DNA of 64,000 bases from Janthinobacterium lividum PAMC 25724. Lineage in GTDB: Bacteria; Pseudomonadota; Gammaproteobacteria; Burkholderiales; Burkholderiaceae_D. Under the pieces are notes generated by a model, which worked only from the letters and a program-made list of their open reading frames with translations, made no database searches and had not been told where the DNA came from. Both the position numbers and the translations under genes were made by a program. Positions within the stretch are counted from its first letter, which is position 1. Each line of letters begins with the position of its first letter. Positions 46,201-56,303 of the stretch are shown here, one piece after another. Location of the stretch: positions 62,001-126,000 of the forward strand of contig AHHB01000042.1 of assembly GCA_000242815.2 (NCBI GenBank), read 5' to 3'.

Positions 46201-48652
46201 CCGCGCTGACGGCGCGCTGCTCATGGCGCCATTCGCCGAAGTCGCGCGTCAGCACGCGCAGCAATTCATCCGTCTCGGCCAGGTAGATGTTATACAAGGG
46301 TAGACTGATGCGCAGTTCACCGACGTGCTTGAGGTTATCGTCAGGCACCTCGTGCACGGCAGGCGCCGTGGCGGACGCAAAGCCGATCACATTACCATTG
46401 CCGAGCACCGGCGCGGCCGGGAGTGGCTTGCGCAGCTCGAACGGACCACCTTCGCGCACGCGTTCGGCGGCAGCCAGCAGCATGCCAGGCTCGCGTTCGC
46501 GCCCTGCGCCACCTTCCAGTTCGGCCACCCATTCGCTAAGCTGGTACCAGCCGTAATTGAGCAGGGTAAACAGATCATCGCTGACAGGGCGCGCCTCGGC
46601 CAGCCAAGTATTCATGACACGCTCGATGGCGCCAGCCGCTTCAGCAAAGCGCAGCAGTCCGATCATGCGGCTGCTGCCTTTGAGGGTATGGAACGAGCGG
46701 CGCAACATGGCCAGGTGCTCGCCGCTGGCGACCTGCTCGCGCGGCAAGGCGAGCGTGGCATCGACAAAGGCCAGCACTTCGCGCGCTTCGCTGATGAAGA
46801 TGTCGAGCATCTGCGCATCAAGCTCGGTTACTGCCGGTGCGCCATCGAGGCTGGCCGATGTCACCGGGGCCAAGGCTTGGTCGAGCAAGGGCACCGGCAC
46901 GGCACCGGCTGCGGCGACTTTTTCGAATGGCAGGGCGCGGAAGGTGCCGGCGGCGGCATCGAAATGGAAGCGCCCGCTGGCAGCGGGCGCGTTACGGCCC
47001 AGCATGTCGACAAAAAAGCCCAGCGCACTGACATTTTGCGCGATCTCGTCGAGCGCCTCGGCATGCATATCCGCACTGCCAGCGTTGCGGGCCAACTGCT
47101 GCACGGCGGCATCGACCTGCAGCACGGCGGCACAGGCATCTTCCTGTCCCAGCCCGGCCAGTTGCTGCTGCAACTGTCCCAGCACGGGTGCGACGCCATC
47201 GAGCCCCCCCGCCGCCGCCCGCGAGGCATCCACATAATACGCATTGAGCACCTTTTCTACCTGACGCAGGCCCGTCTTCATTTGCTCGGCCAGCGCGGCG
47301 ACGCTCTGCCCCTGTTCAATCTGGCGCGACAACTCGCCGGCGCTGCAAGCTGGCGGCGCTTCGCCGGCGAGCAGTGCCTGCAGGCGCGCGGCGATGGTTT
47401 CCGCATTGCCGGCAAAATCGTCGGGCAGGCGGCGCACCTGCGCCAGCCCCGTGTCGGCAAACAGCAGCGCCATGCCAATTTCATTTTCCAGGGCAGCACT
47501 GCGCCCACTGGCCACGGCTAGCCGCGCCACGAGCGCGCATTGGCGCAGCAGGCTGGCCAGGGCCGGCTGCCTCAATATATCGCTCTGTGCCGCCACCTGC
47601 TGCAGCGACTGCTCGAATGCCAGGCCCAGGGCGGGATCGAGGTCGGCTTGCGCCAGACGGCTCCAGCTGACACGTGCCTGTGCCAGGGCCGCGCGTGCGC
47701 CTTGCAAGGCGTCCTGGTCGACCTGACCGTAGCGGCGCGCTTCCACGTCGGCCGGCAGCATACCTTCCAGTGCGAAAGCGGCTCGCAACTGACGGGCCTC
47801 TGGCGTCGGCTCGTTTGCCGCGGCGATGAAAAACAGGGCGTCGCGCAACATCGATTCAGGCAAGTTGGACGTCCCCTGTGCCAGGCGGCGCAATTGCAGG
47901 TTGATCAGGCCGAACAACTGTTTGACGTTGAGCGTGCCCATGCCCTCGCTACTGGCCGCCAATCCTGCAAATGCCTGCATGGCGAACCAGAAGGTGCGCG
48001 CTGGTGCATCCTGCTGCGCGTCGGCCACCAGGCTCAAGGTGGCATGCAAGTCGCTGGCGTGCTGGCGCCGCGCCGCATCATCGGGCGCCTTCAGGAAGGG
48101 CAGTAAAGACTTTTCAAAGCGCCCGCGCCAGGCCGGATAATCGGCCGCCGGGGGCACCTGCGCGAGGGCGATGGCATGTCCTTCCAGCATCGATGAAGGC
48201 GGGAAAAATAGGTCGGCCGGGTGTATGCGTTCGGCCCCCAGCATGGCTTGCAGATCGCGGTAATAGGGAAACAGACGCGTCGGCTGCTGCGGCGTGCCCG
48301 CCACCAGGTCTTCCAGGTATTCGATCAGGGCCTGATACAGCCCGGCGAGGATCTGCGCATGGTCCAGCGTATATTCCAGGCTGCCGTCGCGCAAGCGCGC
48401 AAGTGCTTGTTCCGCGCCATCCGTCAACAGGCTGGCACCGGCCACGTCCACCATCACCAGGGCGCCATGCGCCTGGTGCAAGTGCGAGCGTGCATGCTGT
48501 AGTGCCGTGGCGCGGTCCTCTCGCTCGCGGCCACCCGCTTCGAACAAGGCCGTTTTCGAGCGGCCCAGCGCTTCGCGAATTTCCAGCATCACCCACGACA
48601 ACGGTTCGCTATCGAACGGCTTGGACTGCTGCGGACTATCAGGTGTGCTCAT
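43295..48652 (-). CDS. chpA: ChpA/PilL-type hybrid chemotaxis histidine kinase
   Basis: 1785 residues. Central kinase of the type IV pilus Chp pathway. Three Hpt domains carry phospho-acceptor His in HTLKGSS (H655), HTLAGTS (H824) and HTVKGSA (H1095); an N-terminal region with HQAHGAL is a degenerate Hpt. The CheA core follows: dimerisation helices, HATPase N-box EHLLRNAIVHG and G-boxes (DDGAGLD, GRGFGMDIVR), a CheW domain, then a C-terminal receiver with Asp1713 (LLLVDVEMPRMDGF). A SIEP repeat separates domains near residue 950. It starts at ATG 48652 after GAGGC. P. aeruginosa ChpA has more Hpt domains. Membrane segments are absent. Confidence 0.94.
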   Translation of the reverse strand: MSTPDSPQQSKPFDSEPLSWVMLEIREALGRSKTALFEAGGREREDRATALQHARSHLHQAHGALVMVDVAGASLLTDGAEQALARLRDGSLEYTLDHAQILAGLYQALIEYLEDLVAGTPQQPTRLFPYYRDLQAMLGAERIHPADLFFPPSSMLEGHAIALAQVPPAADYPAWRGRFEKSLLPFLKAPDDAARRQHASDLHATLSLVADAQQDAPARTFWFAMQAFAGLAASSEGMGTLNVKQLFGLINLQLRRLAQGTSNLPESMLRDALFFIAAANEPTPEARQLRAAFALEGMLPADVEARRYGQVDQDALQGARAALAQARVSWSRLAQADLDPALGLAFEQSLQQVAAQSDILRQPALASLLRQCALVARLAVASGRSAALENEIGMALLFADTGLAQVRRLPDDFAGNAETIAARLQALLAGEAPPACSAGELSRQIEQGQSVAALAEQMKTGLRQVEKVLNAYYVDASRAAAGGLDGVAPVLGQLQQQLAGLGQEDACAAVLQVDAAVQQLARNAGSADMHAEALDEIAQNVSALGFFVDMLGRNAPAASGRFHFDAAAGTFRALPFEKVAAAGAVPVPLLDQALAPVTSASLDGAPAVTELDAQMLDIFISEAREVLAFVDATLALPREQVASGEHLAMLRRSFHTLKGSSRMIGLLRFAEAAGAIERVMNTWLAEARPVSDDLFTLLNYGWYQLSEWVAELEGGAGREREPGMLLAAAERVREGGPFELRKPLPAAPVLGNGNVIGFASATAPAVHEVPDDNLKHVGELRISLPLYNIYLAETDELLRVLTRDFGEWRHEQRAVSAEALQAVHTLAGTSGTLGFQSLRDLAHALETVIETVLPPLAGLRAEQHDVLEQATHRIAQMLQAFALGDLAPSQPDMIEALNTLWRALTAAPGEDKAERLDALFAAAYASIVGTPVQTVSPCVEPSIEPSIEPSIEPSIEPYGEPLADALAHSPVPQLETLFQAVYASIVADALQPVAPVPTQAHERGSSDDLFDAGFEHAPPLEQAVPEALASAILPADATALLAASAGISDELDLDLLSVFLEEGADLLPQIGEALRSWQQQPHDSGQAQMLLRTLHTVKGSARMAGAMRLGQHAHEIETHIENMLHAGTATPQAFDELLAHYDHALHLFEQVQQPLLPLPGMEDTPALEPKAALVRVRADILDRLVNQAGEVSITRSKMENEVGVLGASLSEFSDNLARLRRQLREVEMQAESQIASRMAVGSERDFDPLEFDRFTRLQELTRMMAESVNDVASFHENLSHSVDAVTDDLVLQARLTRELQRDLMQIRMVPFASIAERLFRVARQCAKEVDKRVNLDIRGGGVEIDRSVLERMAAPFEHLLRNAIVHGVEPRAARLAAGKSETGELLVQVSQQGNEVAIAFSDDGAGLDLERIRAKAHGAGLLATDAPLTDAQATELIFTPRFSTADSLTELAGRGFGMDIVRSEALALGGRVETLTQAGLGMRFTIHLPLTLAVTQVVLLAANGKTYALPSVLVEQVLHLKGEQLEQVQAAGCITSHGQSLALHHLSSMLGAPPAAPAMQAMQRYAPVLLLRNGNDRLALQVDEVLGNREVVVKHVGPQLARMPGIAGATVLGTGDIVLILNPVALAQHLEHHPELLSQYALASSEQDAASSALAMPAVRVMVVDDSLTVRRVMQRLFEREGYQVLLAKDGVEALEQLHALEPAALPALLLVDVEMPRMDGFDLTRNVRSDDKTRAIPVIMITSRSADKHRAHAFELGVDAYFGKPFQETELLAEVGRLLGGEVA
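45781..45840 (+). repeat. Tandem 12-bp repeat inside chpA
   Basis: About 4.5 copies of ACGGTTCGATGG-type units, one with a T-to-C change, encoding SIEP tetrapeptides on the minus strand. It sits in a linker between Hpt domains, in frame, so copy-number changes by slippage would alter only the linker length. Confidence 0.8.
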
Positions 48653-48725
48653 GCATGCCTCGGTAAAGAAATCGTAGCGCAAAAATCGGTACGCACAACA
48701 CGCCGCGCCCGGAATGGCGCGCCGT

Positions 48726-50963
48726 TCAGGCGGCGACGCGGAAGCGCGACACCGAGTTTTTCAGTTCCTGCGCCAGCATCGACAACTTGTGGATCGACTG
48801 CGCCGTTTGCTGCGTGCCGTCCTGGGTCTGCTCCGTCACGCTCAGGATATGCTGGATGTTCAAGGCCACGCCGCTAGCCGAACCGGCCTGCGTGCCAGTG
48901 GCGAACGAGATGCCCTGGATCAGCTCAGCGAGGTGTTTCGACACCTGGCTGATGTCGTTCAAGGCAGCGCCGGCCGCATCCGACAGGTGGGCGCCTTCCA
49001 CTACGCCCTGCGTGGATTTTTCCATCGCGCGGGTGGCGTCCTGGGTGTCGGCCTGAATGGTGCGCACCAGCGCCCCGATCTGCTTGGCAGCGGCGGCCGA
49101 GCGTTCGGCCAGGCGCTGCACTTCCTCGGCGACGACCGAAAAGCCGCGCCCCGCCTCGCCGGCCGATGCGGCCTGGATGGCGGCGTTCAGCGCCAGCACG
49201 TTGGTCTGCTCGGTGATGTCGGAAATGAGCTCGGTGATTTCGCCGATTTCCTGCGACGATTCGCCCAGGCGCTTGATGCGCTTGGAGGTATCCTGGATCT
49301 GCTCGCGGATTTCATGCATGCCCTTGATGGCATTTTCCACCGCCGTCGCCCCCTGCTGCGCCGCCGCCACTGACTGGCGCGCCACGTCGGCCGAGACACT
49401 GGCCGACTTCGACACGTCGGTAATCGCATTGGCCATATTGACCACCGTGGCGCTGACGCCCTGAATTTCGCGCGACTGCTGCTGCGAAGCGATCAGCAGC
49501 TTGCTGGAAATGCTTTGCGCCTGCGTCGAGGCGCGGTTGACCTGCTCGGCCGTCGCCGTCACGCGCCCCACCAAGCCACGCAATTCCTCGACCGTATAGT
49601 TGACGGAATCGGCAATGGCGCCAGTGATATCCTCCGACACGGTGGCCTGCACCGTCAGGTCGCCGTCGGCGACCTTCTGCAATTCGTTCATCAGACGCAG
49701 GATGGCTGCCTGGTTTTGCTCATTCTTGGCCTTGGCCTGTTCTTCCTTTTCCTGCGACAGCAGGCGCAAGATTTCCGCTTCCTGGCGTCGCCGCTCGGCG
49801 TCGCGGGTGCGGTTGACGGAGTCCTGCAGCAGCACGCGGCCGATGCCGGCTGCCGCGACCAGGGTCAGCAGCACGCCGCCGACCATCATCCAGAAGGCCA
49901 TGTCCAGCGTTTCCTGGTTCACGTGATACATCTTCTGCAACAGCGTCAAGCGCTGGCGCAAGTCTTCGTTCTCGTTGAAGATCAGCTGTTCGGCGCTTTT
50001 GGCAGAACTGAATTTATCCAGACGGTCGAGTATCGCCGAAACCAGTTGCTGGTAAGTGTAGAAACTGGCTTTCAGCGCCAGCAGCCGGTCGCGCAATTCG
50101 GTGTCGCGCGTGGGCGCCAATTGCAGCACCACGCTGCCGTTGAGCAAGCCTTCGACGGCGCTACGGAAATAGGTCGTGTCGCGTCCCAGCGAAAATGCCG
50201 TTTCCGAGCTGATGCTGCCCGACGACAGGAACTCGCCGGCACTGCGGCTCATGCGCTGGCTCAGCATCATCAAACGGCCGATGACGGCCAGGTCGCGCGC
50301 ATTGCCGCCGCGCTGCACCTTGAGCGCCGCGATTTCCTCGGTCTGGGCCAGCAACGCCGGCGATAGCGCGTTCAATTGCTGCAAGGTCTTGTCAAATTCG
50401 CCGAGCTCGGTTTTCAGGCGCAAGATGGTGCTGGCCGCGCGGTCGCTGCTGGCCCACTTCTTGCGCGCGTCGGCCACTGCCGCCAACAGGGCGGCACGCG
50501 ACTCGCCGATATCGCGGCCGTGATACGTCCCGCCGCGCAGCATCAGGCGGAAATCCTGGTTCAATTCATTGCGGCTTTCCTCGAGCTGGCGGAAGGCTTC
50601 AGGATTGCCTTGCACGGCATTGGGCGCAGCCTTGCCGATGCGCTGCGAATGCATCAGCGCATCGCTGGCCAGCTGCGTCTGCGCCGAGGCAATATTGCCG
50701 CTGCGCGTGTTGAGGCCGACGAACAGCAAGCTGGCGGCCAGGCTCAGGGCCATCAGCGTCGACAGGATGCGCAATTGCTTTTGCAGCGGCAAACGGCCGA
50801 TCAGCGGCAGCTTCAAGTCGCTGACCGGTGCCGTGGCCAGCGACTTGCGCCGTCCCAGCGCGTCGCGCAGGCGCAGCGGCAGGTCAGCGGCCGATGCCGG
50901 CGCCCCAGGCACGTGCCCGGCTTCGGGCATGCCAGCGGCCAGGATAGGAGAATTGGCGCCCAT
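48726..50963 (-). CDS. pilJ: Type IV pilus methyl-accepting chemotaxis protein PilJ
   Basis: 745 residues: cytoplasmic N-terminus (~55 residues), membrane segment at about 65-85, a PilJ-type periplasmic domain with two helical bundles ([29 protein letters not shown]), second membrane segment near 360-380, HAMP ([18 protein letters not shown]) and the methyl-accepting signalling domain with the hairpin tip ([38 protein letters not shown], cited by its tip E-Q-T-N-V). The start at 50963 overlaps the pilI stop as TGATG; an open stretch further upstream is not conserved. It would sense pilus or surface signals and feed ChpA. Confidence 0.93.
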   Translation of the reverse strand: MGANSPILAAGMPEAGHVPGAPASAADLPLRLRDALGRRKSLATAPVSDLKLPLIGRLPLQKQLRILSTLMALSLAASLLFVGLNTRSGNIASAQTQLASDALMHSQRIGKAAPNAVQGNPEAFRQLEESRNELNQDFRLMLRGGTYHGRDIGESRAALLAAVADARKKWASSDRAASTILRLKTELGEFDKTLQQLNALSPALLAQTEEIAALKVQRGGNARDLAVIGRLMMLSQRMSRSAGEFLSSGSISSETAFSLGRDTTYFRSAVEGLLNGSVVLQLAPTRDTELRDRLLALKASFYTYQQLVSAILDRLDKFSSAKSAEQLIFNENEDLRQRLTLLQKMYHVNQETLDMAFWMMVGGVLLTLVAAAGIGRVLLQDSVNRTRDAERRRQEAEILRLLSQEKEEQAKAKNEQNQAAILRLMNELQKVADGDLTVQATVSEDITGAIADSVNYTVEELRGLVGRVTATAEQVNRASTQAQSISSKLLIASQQQSREIQGVSATVVNMANAITDVSKSASVSADVARQSVAAAQQGATAVENAIKGMHEIREQIQDTSKRIKRLGESSQEIGEITELISDITEQTNVLALNAAIQAASAGEAGRGFSVVAEEVQRLAERSAAAAKQIGALVRTIQADTQDATRAMEKSTQGVVEGAHLSDAAGAALNDISQVSKHLAELIQGISFATGTQAGSASGVALNIQHILSVTEQTQDGTQQTAQSIHKLSMLAQELKNSVSRFRVAA

Positions 50964-51604
50964 CAGCAAACATCCTTGTGGGCCGCAAGGCCAGCAAAGC
51001 CGGCATCGAGGAAGCGTTCCGCTTGCGCCAGTTGCACCAGATCCAGGCGCAGCCAATGCTGCCCTTCGCTGTCGCGCAGTGCTTGCGCCGCCCACGATGG
51101 CGCCGCGCGCGGCAGCGTAGCGGGCAAGGGCACCGATTGCATCGTGCGCAACTGGCGCAAGCCCAGTACGCGCTCGACCAGCAGTGCGCAGTTCAGGCCA
51201 AGACGGGGAGAAAACGTGATGATGCGGCAGTGATTGCCTGGCGCGCAAGCTGATTCGCCCATGTAGCGGGCCAGGTCGACGACCCCCGTCAGTCGTCCGC
51301 GCATGGCCGCCAGGCCAAGGTACCAGTCCTGCGCCAGCGGCACGCCCTGAATCTGCACGCCGCTAGCGATGACGATTTCACCGAGCTGCGTCAAATCGAG
51401 CAGGCACGGCCGGCCACCGAGCATCACGCCCAGTTCCTTGCGCGCTGCCAGCGCACCGCTGCGCGCGGCCTGTATCCGCTCGATCAATTGCAGCTGATAC
51501 TGGCGCAAGCGCCCCTGCCGCGCACCCGTCTCGCAGGATGACATGACGATAGCGGCGGCCGGCAAGGCCGTTATGGAAGCGCCATGACCTGGCATCGTTT
51601 GCAT
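50963..51604 (-). CDS. pilI: CheW-like adaptor PilI
   Basis: 213 residues with a CheW domain ([56 protein letters not shown]). It should couple PilJ to the ChpA kinase. Overlap of the stop with the pilJ start (TGATG) and a 2-bp gap to pilH show tight operon structure. The start may lie at one of several ATGs; the N-terminal 30 residues are of low complexity and less certain. Confidence 0.9.
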   Translation of the reverse strand: MQTMPGHGASITALPAAAIVMSSCETGARQGRLRQYQLQLIERIQAARSGALAARKELGVMLGGRPCLLDLTQLGEIVIASGVQIQGVPLAQDWYLGLAAMRGRLTGVVDLARYMGESACAPGNHCRIITFSPRLGLNCALLVERVLGLRQLRTMQSVPLPATLPRAAPSWAAQALRDSEGQHWLRLDLVQLAQAERFLDAGFAGLAAHKDVC

Positions 51605-51606
51605 AC

Positions 51607-51972
51607 TCAGGAAATCGCAGCTATCTTGGCCAGCAGCTCGGCTTCGACCACCGGCTTGACCAGGTAATCGCGGGCGCCTTGGCGCAAGCCCCAGATGCGG
51701 TCCGTTTCCTGGCTCTTGCTGGAGCAGATAAACACCGGCACGTCCTGCAGTTCGGGATCGCGGGCAATCGCGCGCGTGATCTGGAAGCCATTCGCACCGG
51801 GCATCACCACGTCCATCAGGATCAGGTCAGGCCTGGCCTGTTTCAGTTGCGCCAACGCGTCGGCACCGTCCTGCGCCGTGACGACGGCATAACCGGCACG
51901 CACCAGCATCTCGCTCAGGTAATAGCGTTCTGTCGGCGAGTCATCGACGATCAGAATTGTGTGTATGGCCAT
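51607..51972 (-). CDS. pilH: Response regulator PilH (single receiver domain)
   Basis: 121-residue stand-alone receiver. Asp acceptor in LILMDVVMPGANGFQ, acidic pair IVDDSPTE near the start, Thr/Ser-switch region FICSSKSQETD and Lys in DYLVKPV. The ATG at 51972 has AAGGA upstream; an extension of 9 codons is not conserved. It lies between pilG and pilI, so the pilH role fits; in Pseudomonas PilH counteracts PilB/PilG signalling. Confidence 0.92.
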   Translation of the reverse strand: MAIHTILIVDDSPTERYYLSEMLVRAGYAVVTAQDGADALAQLKQARPDLILMDVVMPGANGFQITRAIARDPELQDVPVFICSSKSQETDRIWGLRQGARDYLVKPVVEAELLAKIAAIS

Positions 51973-52007
51973 CTGCTTCCTTGCTGCGTTGTCAATCAAT
52001 AAACTAC

Positions 52008-52430
52008 TTACTCAAAATGCCTGGCCAGGTGCAGCCGCACGGCTTCCAGCAGCGCCTCGCGCGTCAGCGGCTTGACCAGGCAAGCGCTGGCGCCTGCCAT
52101 GGCGCCGCGCGCGCGGTCGAACAATCCCTGCTTGGACGACAGCATCAGCACCGGCGTGGCATGAAAAGCCGCACTGGACTTGATCAGCGCACACGTGCGG
52201 TAGCCGTCCAGGCGCGGCATCACGATGTCGCACACGATCAACGCCGGCTGGCAGTCGGCGATCTTGGCCAGAGCCACGAAGCCGTCTTCCGCCACCACCA
52301 CGCGATATCCTGCCTCGCGCAAGACCCTTTCGGCCGCGCTGCGGCTCGTAGCGCTGTCGTCGATCAGCAGTATTGTGACGCTGGCGCACGCGGCATCGGA
52401 CGGCGCCTCGGGCAGGAAGGGACGCGTCAT
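52008..52430 (-). CDS. pilG: Response regulator PilG (single receiver domain)
   Basis: 140 residues; receiver with TILLIDDSATSR, Asp acceptor in LIVCDIVMPRLDGYR, switch Ser in VLMLSSKQG and Lys in CLVKPLTRE. ATG 52430 was chosen because the preceding 18 codons are unlike the family. First gene of the pilGHIJ-chpA cluster, 35 bp from pilH; in the model system PilG promotes pilus extension. Confidence 0.9.
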   Translation of the reverse strand: MTRPFLPEAPSDAACASVTILLIDDSATSRSAAERVLREAGYRVVVAEDGFVALAKIADCQPALIVCDIVMPRLDGYRTCALIKSSAAFHATPVLMLSSKQGLFDRARGAMAGASACLVKPLTREALLEAVRLHLARHFE

Positions 52431-52515
52431 GTGATTATTCGACAATCTTTCATACGATAGCACAAGCGGCCGCGATACCAGCATGCGGCAGCACCATCCC
52501 CGGGGTCTGGATTAA

Positions 52516-52707
52516 TTAAAGCGCCACCATCTCGAAATCATCCTTGCGCGCACCGCATTCGGGACAGGTCCAGTTCATCGGAACATCGGCCCAACGCGTG
52601 CCGGGCGCGATGTCTTCATCGGGTAGGCCGGCCGCCTCGTCATAAACCCAGCCGCAAATAAGACACATCCACGTTTGGAATTGCTGCGTTGTTTCGTTGC
52701 TACTCAC
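52516..52707 (-). CDS. Rubredoxin
   Basis: 63 residues with the two CxxCG loops of a rubredoxin: MCLICGWVYDEAAG and CPECGARKDDFEMV, plus the PDEDIAPGTRWADVP segment between. It binds one Fe(Cys)4 centre for one-electron transfer. The start is taken as GTG 52707, which has GAAGGG 9 nt upstream; a TTG 21 nt earlier is possible. Its place just before pilGH is typical of betaproteobacteria and does not imply a role in pili. It is divergent from thiD with a 57-bp gap. Confidence 0.9.
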   Translation of the reverse strand: MSSNETTQQFQTWMCLICGWVYDEAAGLPDEDIAPGTRWADVPMNWTCPECGARKDDFEMVAL

Positions 52708-52764
52708 GTTCTGCCACCCTTCAATCAAGTAAAATGCTGAATTAGGTATCTTAATCTACCCGCC

Positions 52765-53622
52765 GTGCAAAACCAAACTTCTCCCCTCATATTAAGCTTC
52801 GGCGTGTCCGATCCAGTCGGCGCGATCGGCATACAGGCCGACCTGGCCACGTTTTCAGCCTTCGGCTGCCATGGCCTGTCGGTCACCACGGGCCTGTTGA
52901 TCAGCGATACGGCGCGCGTGGAAGACGTGCAGGCAGTCGACCCGGACTGGGTTTCCGACCAGGCACGCGTGCTGCTGGAAGACATGTCCGTCTCGGCCAT
53001 CAAGATCGGCGCGCTGGGCAGCGTGGAAAACGTCACGGCCATCGCCGAAATCGTCTCCGACTATCCGAACGTGCCGCTGATCCTCGATCCCTTCATTTCA
53101 GCCTTGCCGGAACAGGGCATGGACGACGAAGACATCCTCACTGCGGTGCGCCAGTTGTTGATCCCGCAAACGACCTTGCTGGTGCTCTCGCCGGTAGAAC
53201 TGGAGCGCCTGGCCGAAACCTGGCGCGATGCCGACCCGGACGATACTTTACAGAACGATGTCGACTACCTGGTCGCCCTGGGCTGCGAATACGTGCTCGT
53301 CACCGGCATGCCGGCCAATGCCAGCAAGTCCGGCACGGCCGAAGGCAAGTTGCGCGCCAATACCCTGTTCGGCGAGGACGGCGTGGTGCGCCACGATGAA
53401 TGGCAACACCTGCCGGGCATCTTCAACGGCGCCGGCAGCACCCTGTCCGCGGCGGCCACCGCCCTCTTGGCGCTGGCTGAAAACGAAGACGATGTGCCGC
53501 AGGTGATCGTGGCGGCGCAGGAATTTACTACCGGCGCGCTGGCCCACGCGCAGCGCCACGGCATGGGCAAGCTGGTGCCGAACCGGCAGTTCCAGCAGCA
53601 GCGCCAGCGCGCCAGCCAATAA
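52765..53622 (+). CDS. thiD: Hydroxymethylpyrimidine/phosphomethylpyrimidine kinase
   Basis: 285 residues, ribokinase-like. Two-step phosphorylation of HMP in thiamine synthesis or salvage. Sequence landmarks: [23 protein letters not shown] (GxQAD-type), [21 protein letters not shown], and the closing [17 protein letters not shown] (catalytic region where GTGC is common; here GAGS). The changed GTGC-type motif could affect activity, so ThiD identity is likely, not certain. The start is GTG 52765. hemL follows 62 bp later. Confidence 0.88.
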   Translation: MQNQTSPLILSFGVSDPVGAIGIQADLATFSAFGCHGLSVTTGLLISDTARVEDVQAVDPDWVSDQARVLLEDMSVSAIKIGALGSVENVTAIAEIVSDYPNVPLILDPFISALPEQGMDDEDILTAVRQLLIPQTTLLVLSPVELERLAETWRDADPDDTLQNDVDYLVALGCEYVLVTGMPANASKSGTAEGKLRANTLFGEDGVVRHDEWQHLPGIFNGAGSTLSAAATALLALAENEDDVPQVIVAAQEFTTGALAHAQRHGMGKLVPNRQFQQQRQRASQ

Positions 53623-53684
53623 ATACAGCAATCAGCACAGATCAGACGACACAGACAACGATCCACTTTCAAGGCACGATTATC

Positions 53685-54973
53685 ATGACGACGACTTCAC
53701 AGAACGACATCCTGTTTGCCCGCGCACAAAAAACCACGCCAGGCGGCGTCAACTCGCCCGTGCGCGCCTTCCGCTCCGTCGGTGGCACGCCGCGCTTCAT
53801 CACACGCGCCGAAGGCCCCTACTTCTGGGATGCAGACGGCAAGCGCTATATCGACTACATCGGTTCGTGGGGCCCGGCCATCGTCGGCCACGCCCATCCG
53901 GAAGTGGTCAAGGCGGTGCAAGATGCAGCCGCGCTGGGCCTGTCGTTCGGCGCACCGACCGAAGGCGAAGTACTGATGGCCGAGGAAATCACGCGCCTGG
54001 TGCCCTCCATCGAGCAAGTGCGCCTGGTATCGTCGGGCACGGAAGCGACCATGAGCGCCCTGCGCCTGGCGCGCGGCGCCACCGGACGCGACAAGATCGT
54101 CAAATTCGAAGGCTGCTACCACGGCCACGCCGATTCACTGCTGGTCAAGGCAGGCAGCGGCCTGCTCACCTTCGGCAACCCGACCTCGGCCGGCGTGCCG
54201 GAAGATTTCGTCAAGCATACGCTGGTACTCGACTATAACAACGTGGAGCAGCTGAAAGACGCCTTCGACAGCTACGGCGCGCAAATCGCCTGCGTCATCG
54301 TCGAACCCGTGGCCGGCAACATGAACCTGGTGAAAGCCACGCCGCAATTTCTGCAGGCGATGCGCGATCTGTGCACGCAGCACGGCGCCCTGCTCATTTT
54401 CGATGAGGTCATGTGCGGCTTGCGCGTGGCCCTGGGCGGCGCGCAGGAACTGTACGGCATCAAACCCGATCTCACCGCACTGGGCAAGGTGATAGGCGGC
54501 GGCCTGCCGGTGGCGGCCTTCGGTGGCAGCGCGGCGCTGATGCAGCATATGGCACCGCTGGGCGCCGTCTACCAGGCAGGTACCCTGTCGGGCAACCCGG
54601 CGCCGTGGCGGCCGGCATGACGACCTTGAAACTGATCCAGCAGCCAGGCTTTTACGAGCGGCTGGGCGCCACCGCCAAGCGCCTGGCCGAAGGCTTGACT
54701 GCCGCCGCAAACGACGCTGGCGTAGTCTTCTGCGCCGACTACATCGGTGGCATGTTCGGCATTTATTTCAGCGCCACGCCACCGACCAGCTATGCAGAAA
54801 TGATGGCAGGCGACCGCAGCAAGTTCAATGCCTTCTTCCACGCCATGCTGGACGAAGGCGTGTACTTTGCGCCAGCCGCCTTCGAGGCCGGCTTCGTCTC
54901 GGCGCAGCATGACGATGCCGTCATCGACGCCACCATCGCCGCCGCGCGCAAGGTGTTTGCTCAATTAGCGTAA
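53685..54973 (+). pseudogene. hemL: Glutamate-1-semialdehyde 2,1-aminomutase, interrupted by a -1 frameshift
   Basis: PLP enzyme making 5-aminolevulinate for heme by the C5 pathway. The first part ([20 protein letters not shown] ... PLP-lysine K268 in [10 protein letters not shown]) and the C-terminal part ([19 protein letters not shown] ... VFAQLA) are in different frames. They join if one base is restored near 54599-54602, giving GNP-(A/V)AVAAGM, the conserved sequence. Restored length is about 429 residues, normal. HemL is normally essential in this pathway and no second copy is seen, so sequencing or assembly error is the better explanation. Confidence 0.92.
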
Positions 54974-55115
54974 GCGCAGTCAGACGGCGGCGGTGTCCGG
55001 CACCGCGGCCGTCACGCCCGTGACGCTATCTTGCAGCACCAGGCATCGGCCTGGCGCCATACCGGAGGCGCAAGCTGGCGACGCCAGGACGCAGACGCGT
55101 CGCGGCGCAGAAGAC

Positions 55116-56081
55116 TTATTTTAGCCAGCCGCGATGGCGGAAGTACAGGAAGGGCGCGATGGCGCTGGTAATCATCAGACTCCAGGCCCATGGATAGCCG
55201 AACGACCATTCCAGTTCCGGCATCAGCTTGAAGTTCATGCCGTACACGCTGGCGATCAAGGTAGGCGGCAAGAAAGCCACGCTGGCCACCGAGAAGATCT
55301 TGATGATCTTGTTCTGGTTGATGTTGATGAAACCGACGGTGGCATCCATCAGGAAGTTGATCTTGTCAAACAGGAACGAGGTATGGCCGTCCAGCGATTC
55401 GATGTCGCGCAAAATCTGCCGCGCTTCCTCGAACTGCTCGGAATTGAGCAAGCGGCCGCGCATCAGGAAACTCACGGCGCGGCGCGTATCCATCATGTTG
55501 CGGCGGATACGCCCATTCAAGTCTTCCTCGTGCGCAATCGCGTTCAACGCTTCGGCGGCGTGCGCATCGGTAAATTCCTTTTGCAGCACACGCGTGCTGA
55601 CTTCTTCCAGGTTCTGGTAGATGCCTTCGAGCACGTCAGCCGAATATTCGGCGTCGGTGGCGTACAGGTCGAGCAACACATCCATATAGTCGGCAATCGA
55701 GCCTGGCCGCGAACGGGCGCGCATGCGCACCAGGCGGAACACGGGCAAGTCGTCCGTATGCATGGAAAACAGAATCTTGCGGGCCAGAATGAACGCCACG
55801 GTAATGACGCGCGACGGACCGTCGTCTTCTTCACGCAAGAAGTCTGTGCGCAGATGCAAGTCGCCGTTTTCCGCTTCGTAATAGCGGGCCGACGCTTCAA
55901 TATCCTTGACTTCGTCTTCGCCCGGCAGGGTGACGTTGTAGATAGCCTTGACCCAGGCCCGTTCATCATCGGTGGGGTCGGTCAGGTCGACCCACACCGG
56001 TTCGGCATTTTCGAGGTCTGCGCGGCTGTCGATCGGCACCTGGTTGAGCCGGCCATTCTGTAATACAAAGACATTGATCAT
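55116..56081 (-). CDS. corA: Magnesium transporter CorA
   Basis: 321-residue CorA. The cytoplasmic N-terminal domain and long stalk helix precede two C-terminal membrane segments; the selectivity motif YGMNF (GMN at 281-283) is intact, followed by FKLMPELEW and the basic tail RHRGWLK. It imports Mg2+ as a pentamer. Its end faces the end of hemL; 222 bp upstream separate it from mtgA. Secure. Confidence 0.96.
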   Translation of the reverse strand: MINVFVLQNGRLNQVPIDSRADLENAEPVWVDLTDPTDDERAWVKAIYNVTLPGEDEVKDIEASARYYEAENGDLHLRTDFLREEDDGPSRVITVAFILARKILFSMHTDDLPVFRLVRMRARSRPGSIADYMDVLLDLYATDAEYSADVLEGIYQNLEEVSTRVLQKEFTDAHAAEALNAIAHEEDLNGRIRRNMMDTRRAVSFLMRGRLLNSEQFEEARQILRDIESLDGHTSFLFDKINFLMDATVGFININQNKIIKIFSVASVAFLPPTLIASVYGMNFKLMPELEWSFGYPWAWSLMITSAIAPFLYFRHRGWLK

Positions 56082-56303
56082 GCGCGCTCTCAGCCGGATG
56101 TTGGGTTATCGTGATGTGCTGGCGCTGGCGCCAAAAATGAAAACAGCGCAAGTGTACCCGCAAAGGCCTTTTCACGACCACCCCCCAGCACCGCTTTTTC
56201 ACGGAAAAAGTGCGGCCTTGCAGCAAGCGTGCCGATTAAGATGCTGCGCCACAATAGTTCTAAAAATACATCATTAATTTTATGAGCACAAATCAGACCG
56301 CCA

